DNA from: Isoetes taiwanensis
Lineage: Eukaryota > Streptophyta > Lycopodiopsida > Isoetales > Isoetaceae
Length of the DNA stretch: 64,000 nt
NCBI GenBank assembly: GCA_021234155.1
Contig: JAJEKV010000002.1
Coordinates: forward strand, 35,632,128 to 35,696,127
Reading direction: 5' to 3'
Each line of letters starts with the position of its first letter. The stretch's first letter is position 1. The notes under the pieces are model-generated. The model did no database searches. It saw nothing but the letters and a program-made list of their open reading frames with translations, and was not told where the DNA came from. This document shows, in pieces, positions 61,600 through 64,000 of the stretch. Position numbers and translations under genes: made by a program.

Positions 61600-62354
61600 C
61601 TCAAGGAATTATTATACAATTTAACCAAATTCAAGTTGGCAGATTACCACATTCCCACCGGAATTGATCCATTAAGCGTGTTTCCTCCAATTCGGAGCCT
61701 GGTCAGAGATGGGCAGCTGCCAAATCCGTCTGGAATAGCCCCGGATAATTGATTGCCATAAGCTATCAAATGAATCAACCGGCCTTGTATCAAAAACTGT
61801 CATGGGCGAATTTGCCCCAAATTTTTGAGGCAGCGATCCATTCAAGCGGTTCTGAAACAGACGGATCTGCTTCAATTTCGGCAAATCTGCAAGTCCGGTA
61901 GGAATTTTTCCTTTTAAATTGTTCTGCCAAAGATGAAGCAGCTTGTCACTGGGCAGCCCGCCGCTCAGCCGATTGTTGTACAGCTCCAAGCCTCCTAGAT
62001 TTGGCAGATTCATAAGGCCCACCGGGATTTTTCCTTCCAGCTTACTCTGAGACAGGTCGAATTCAAATTTTGCAAGGACTCGGGAATGGGTCCGTTTAGA
62101 TTTGCCTGTGCCATATGCGGATTCAATAGCTTGGTTAGATTGTCGAATTCTTCCGGTATGGGCCCGGCTGCAAATGGATTAAACGAAAGATCAGGCCATC
62201 TCAGATTTGTTAGTCTTCCTACATCGGCCGGGTTTGCAGATGAGCATCGGCCCCAACCCGCCACATGCAACACTCGGAATTGGCAGGCCCATGGCCGGCT
62301 ACCATCTGTCCAGCCGCACGCGACTCTTATCTCCAATTCGACCTTCGACAACAA
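61600..62354 (-). pseudogene. LRR receptor-like kinase ectodomain fragment, broken
   Basis: Minus-strand plant extracellular leucine-rich repeats. Visible repeats in order: LTNLRWPDLSFNPFAAGPIP, LTKLLN...NLNGPIPESL, then after a frameshift near 62030 KLEGKIPVGLMNLPNLGGLE, NNRLSGGLPS, NNLKGKIPTGLADLPKLKQI, FQNRLNGSLPQKFGANSP, and after another shift LSGAIPDGFGSCPSLTRL. One repeat appears shortened (SDKLLHLWQNN). The N-terminal cap is garbled and no signal peptide precedes it. No transmembrane or kinase region follows; a stop falls after PVGMW near 61628. The repeat type resembles HAESA/RLK5-like (class XI) receptors, which in intact form bind peptide ligands at the cell surface. Confidence 0.85.
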
Positions 62355-64000
62355 CAGAATACGCCTTCCTAACTCACTTGCCAGCGTCAGCTTTCTACCT
62401 TCCCAGCTACGAATACAATAAAAAACAATAATCTTAAGTTATAAACATACGGAAGTTGATCGTCCACACATTATATGGGGATTGAAGGAGAAAAATTTGG
62501 AAAATTGAGTGTAGCAAAGGAGACCCTTAAAAGCATATGCAGCAGCATCATAAGCTCTAGCAGCCATTTCTGGATTTGCTATATCTACATGTTGCATTTT
62601 ATTATCTTCAATATTCTATTTTCCAGTAGCTTAGTGAAGGAAACATGATGGCTTCATTGAATTATCTCATATCTTATTGATTGTATGCAGGCCCAAGTTC
62701 ACGAATAGTTCTTAACCAGTACATGTGTAGTTGAGAATAATAGCATCTACTCTTTTAAGGTGCAATCTTGTCCCAGGTAAATTGTTTTCTTACTTTGAAG
62801 TAGAAAGGAAACATTTTTAAGATCTGCATTTACATTGCATGCACATTGTCATGTTGTGAATCTGATATGGTTTCTTACAATGCAACTTAAATTCCTAAAG
62901 TCCTTAAGAATTTCTTTTTATGTTTCTTTCTATTGTGATATGGGGTTTAAATCTATAGGAACGCCTTTTCAAACTTTTCAGAGAATATAAATAGCTGGAT
63001 TTAATACATGTTGAGAGTTTTTACCATTTCTGGCTGGTCAGAGGTGTTAGTACCACCAATTAAAAATCAAATATGAATAGGCTTATTGCATTTGCTTGGT
63101 GCCTACAACTTCCAATCTTATAGCCTCAGTATTTTAGATAGTCAATGGCAAGCATCTATTTGTGATTCAACCATAATGTCTCCCATTATGACATGCAACA
63201 TATTGGTATTGGTTTAGGTTGTGGCATTGCATGGTTTATTCAGCTTAATATATCTGGCCCAACCAGGCCCGAAATCAGAGAATCGAGGGTCTGATCCCTC
63301 TATCCGGGCTGCTCGCCGTGACCGTAAAAAGGGTCGTTCCCCTAAATTAACTATTTGAATAAGTTAATAATAGATATGAATTGTATAATTATTGTTAGTA
63401 ATACAAGAAATTTATCGCGGCAGCAACATTTCTTTAGTTCTAACCATGTCAAGTTGGACTTAGCATAAGTTTCGGGCCTCGTTTAGTAAGGAATGTGTGA
63501 GAGTTCGAGTTGTATGAATGTCAATTTTGAACGGATTGAATATAGAGGGTACAAATTGGTGTCATTGCCTTGAGTTCTCGTGCTCCTAAGGTAGATGGAT
63601 GTTATAAGTGATCTCAATGCATAACAACTTGCAAGCATCAATTCAACAAACCTATGCAAACATTCTAAAGGGAAAGACTATTTATACATTTACATTACAA
63701 TAATTATTTTGCGGTGTTCGTCTTGATGTCAGATTAAAACTAGAGTATTATTGAACTCAAGTATGCACTAGTCGATTGCATAGTTAGGAACTTGAAAGAA
63801 AGAGGCCGGTTCTTTGATTGTCAAGAATGGAAGCACTATTGCATTGGCTTTGGCCCTACGTTTTTATATGGGTCAACGTTAAGGGCAAGATCCGGGCAAG
63901 ATCACATACAATATGAAAGAAGTTTGTTGTGAATCTAAGAATGGCATTTTTCCCTCCAATAATTTTATATGTCTTGGTATGGAACAATCGTATGAAATTG
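62355..64000. other. Right-edge DNA, nothing recognised
   Basis: AT-rich with short frames only. A GC-richer patch at about 63265-63330 is unassigned. No RNA gene or transposon end seen. Confidence 0.4.

Overview
The window is nuclear DNA of a land plant. The evidence is a 13-exon organelle-targeted glutamyl-tRNA synthetase gene with GT-AG introns, plant Ty3/gypsy, LINE, MULE and Helitron remains, a receptor-kinase-type leucine-rich-repeat relic, long AT-rich intergenic DNA and compound microsatellites. The LINE C-terminal domain resembles a type I associate with non-seed plants (ferns, lycophytes), but the species cannot be named from sequence alone.

The dominant structure is an 18.4 kb direct duplication: copy A at 1-18455 (it starts upstream of the window) and copy B at 37963-56388. 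Each copy carries, in order, the leader and 5' LTR of a minus-strand LTR retrotransposon, a minus-strand glutamyl-tRNA synthetase gene, a MULE-type element with a 9-bp target duplication just upstream of the gene, and about 5.5 kb of gene-poor DNA. In copy B the synthetase can be spliced into one continuous 597-codon frame. In copy A most exons carry small indels and the gene is broken.

Between the copies lie: a Ty3/gypsy element (18456-26826, plus strand) without 5' LTR or gag, cut exactly at the duplication boundary but with pol, a long extra 3' ORF region, a polypurine tract and a 3' LTR; a 5'-truncated LINE (about 27285-29089); and the 3' LTR plus interior of the minus-strand LTR element, which runs 29131-41853 into copy B. 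The interior of that element has no recognisable gag-pol. It carries plus-strand remains of a multi-exon gene and two long, oppositely oriented CCA/TGG tracts.

Beyond copy B (56389-64000) there is sparse DNA with a 3 x 61 bp minisatellite rich in CATGCA motifs, a 177-bp tandem duplication, an older duplication of about 390 bp, and a broken LRR receptor-kinase fragment (minus strand, about 61600-62354). The one gene that looks functional is the copy B glutamyl-tRNA synthetase. Nearly everything else is repeat-derived. Differences among repeat copies cluster at CAG/CTG/CCGG contexts and homopolymers, so some of the apparent gene breakage may be read error rather than biology.
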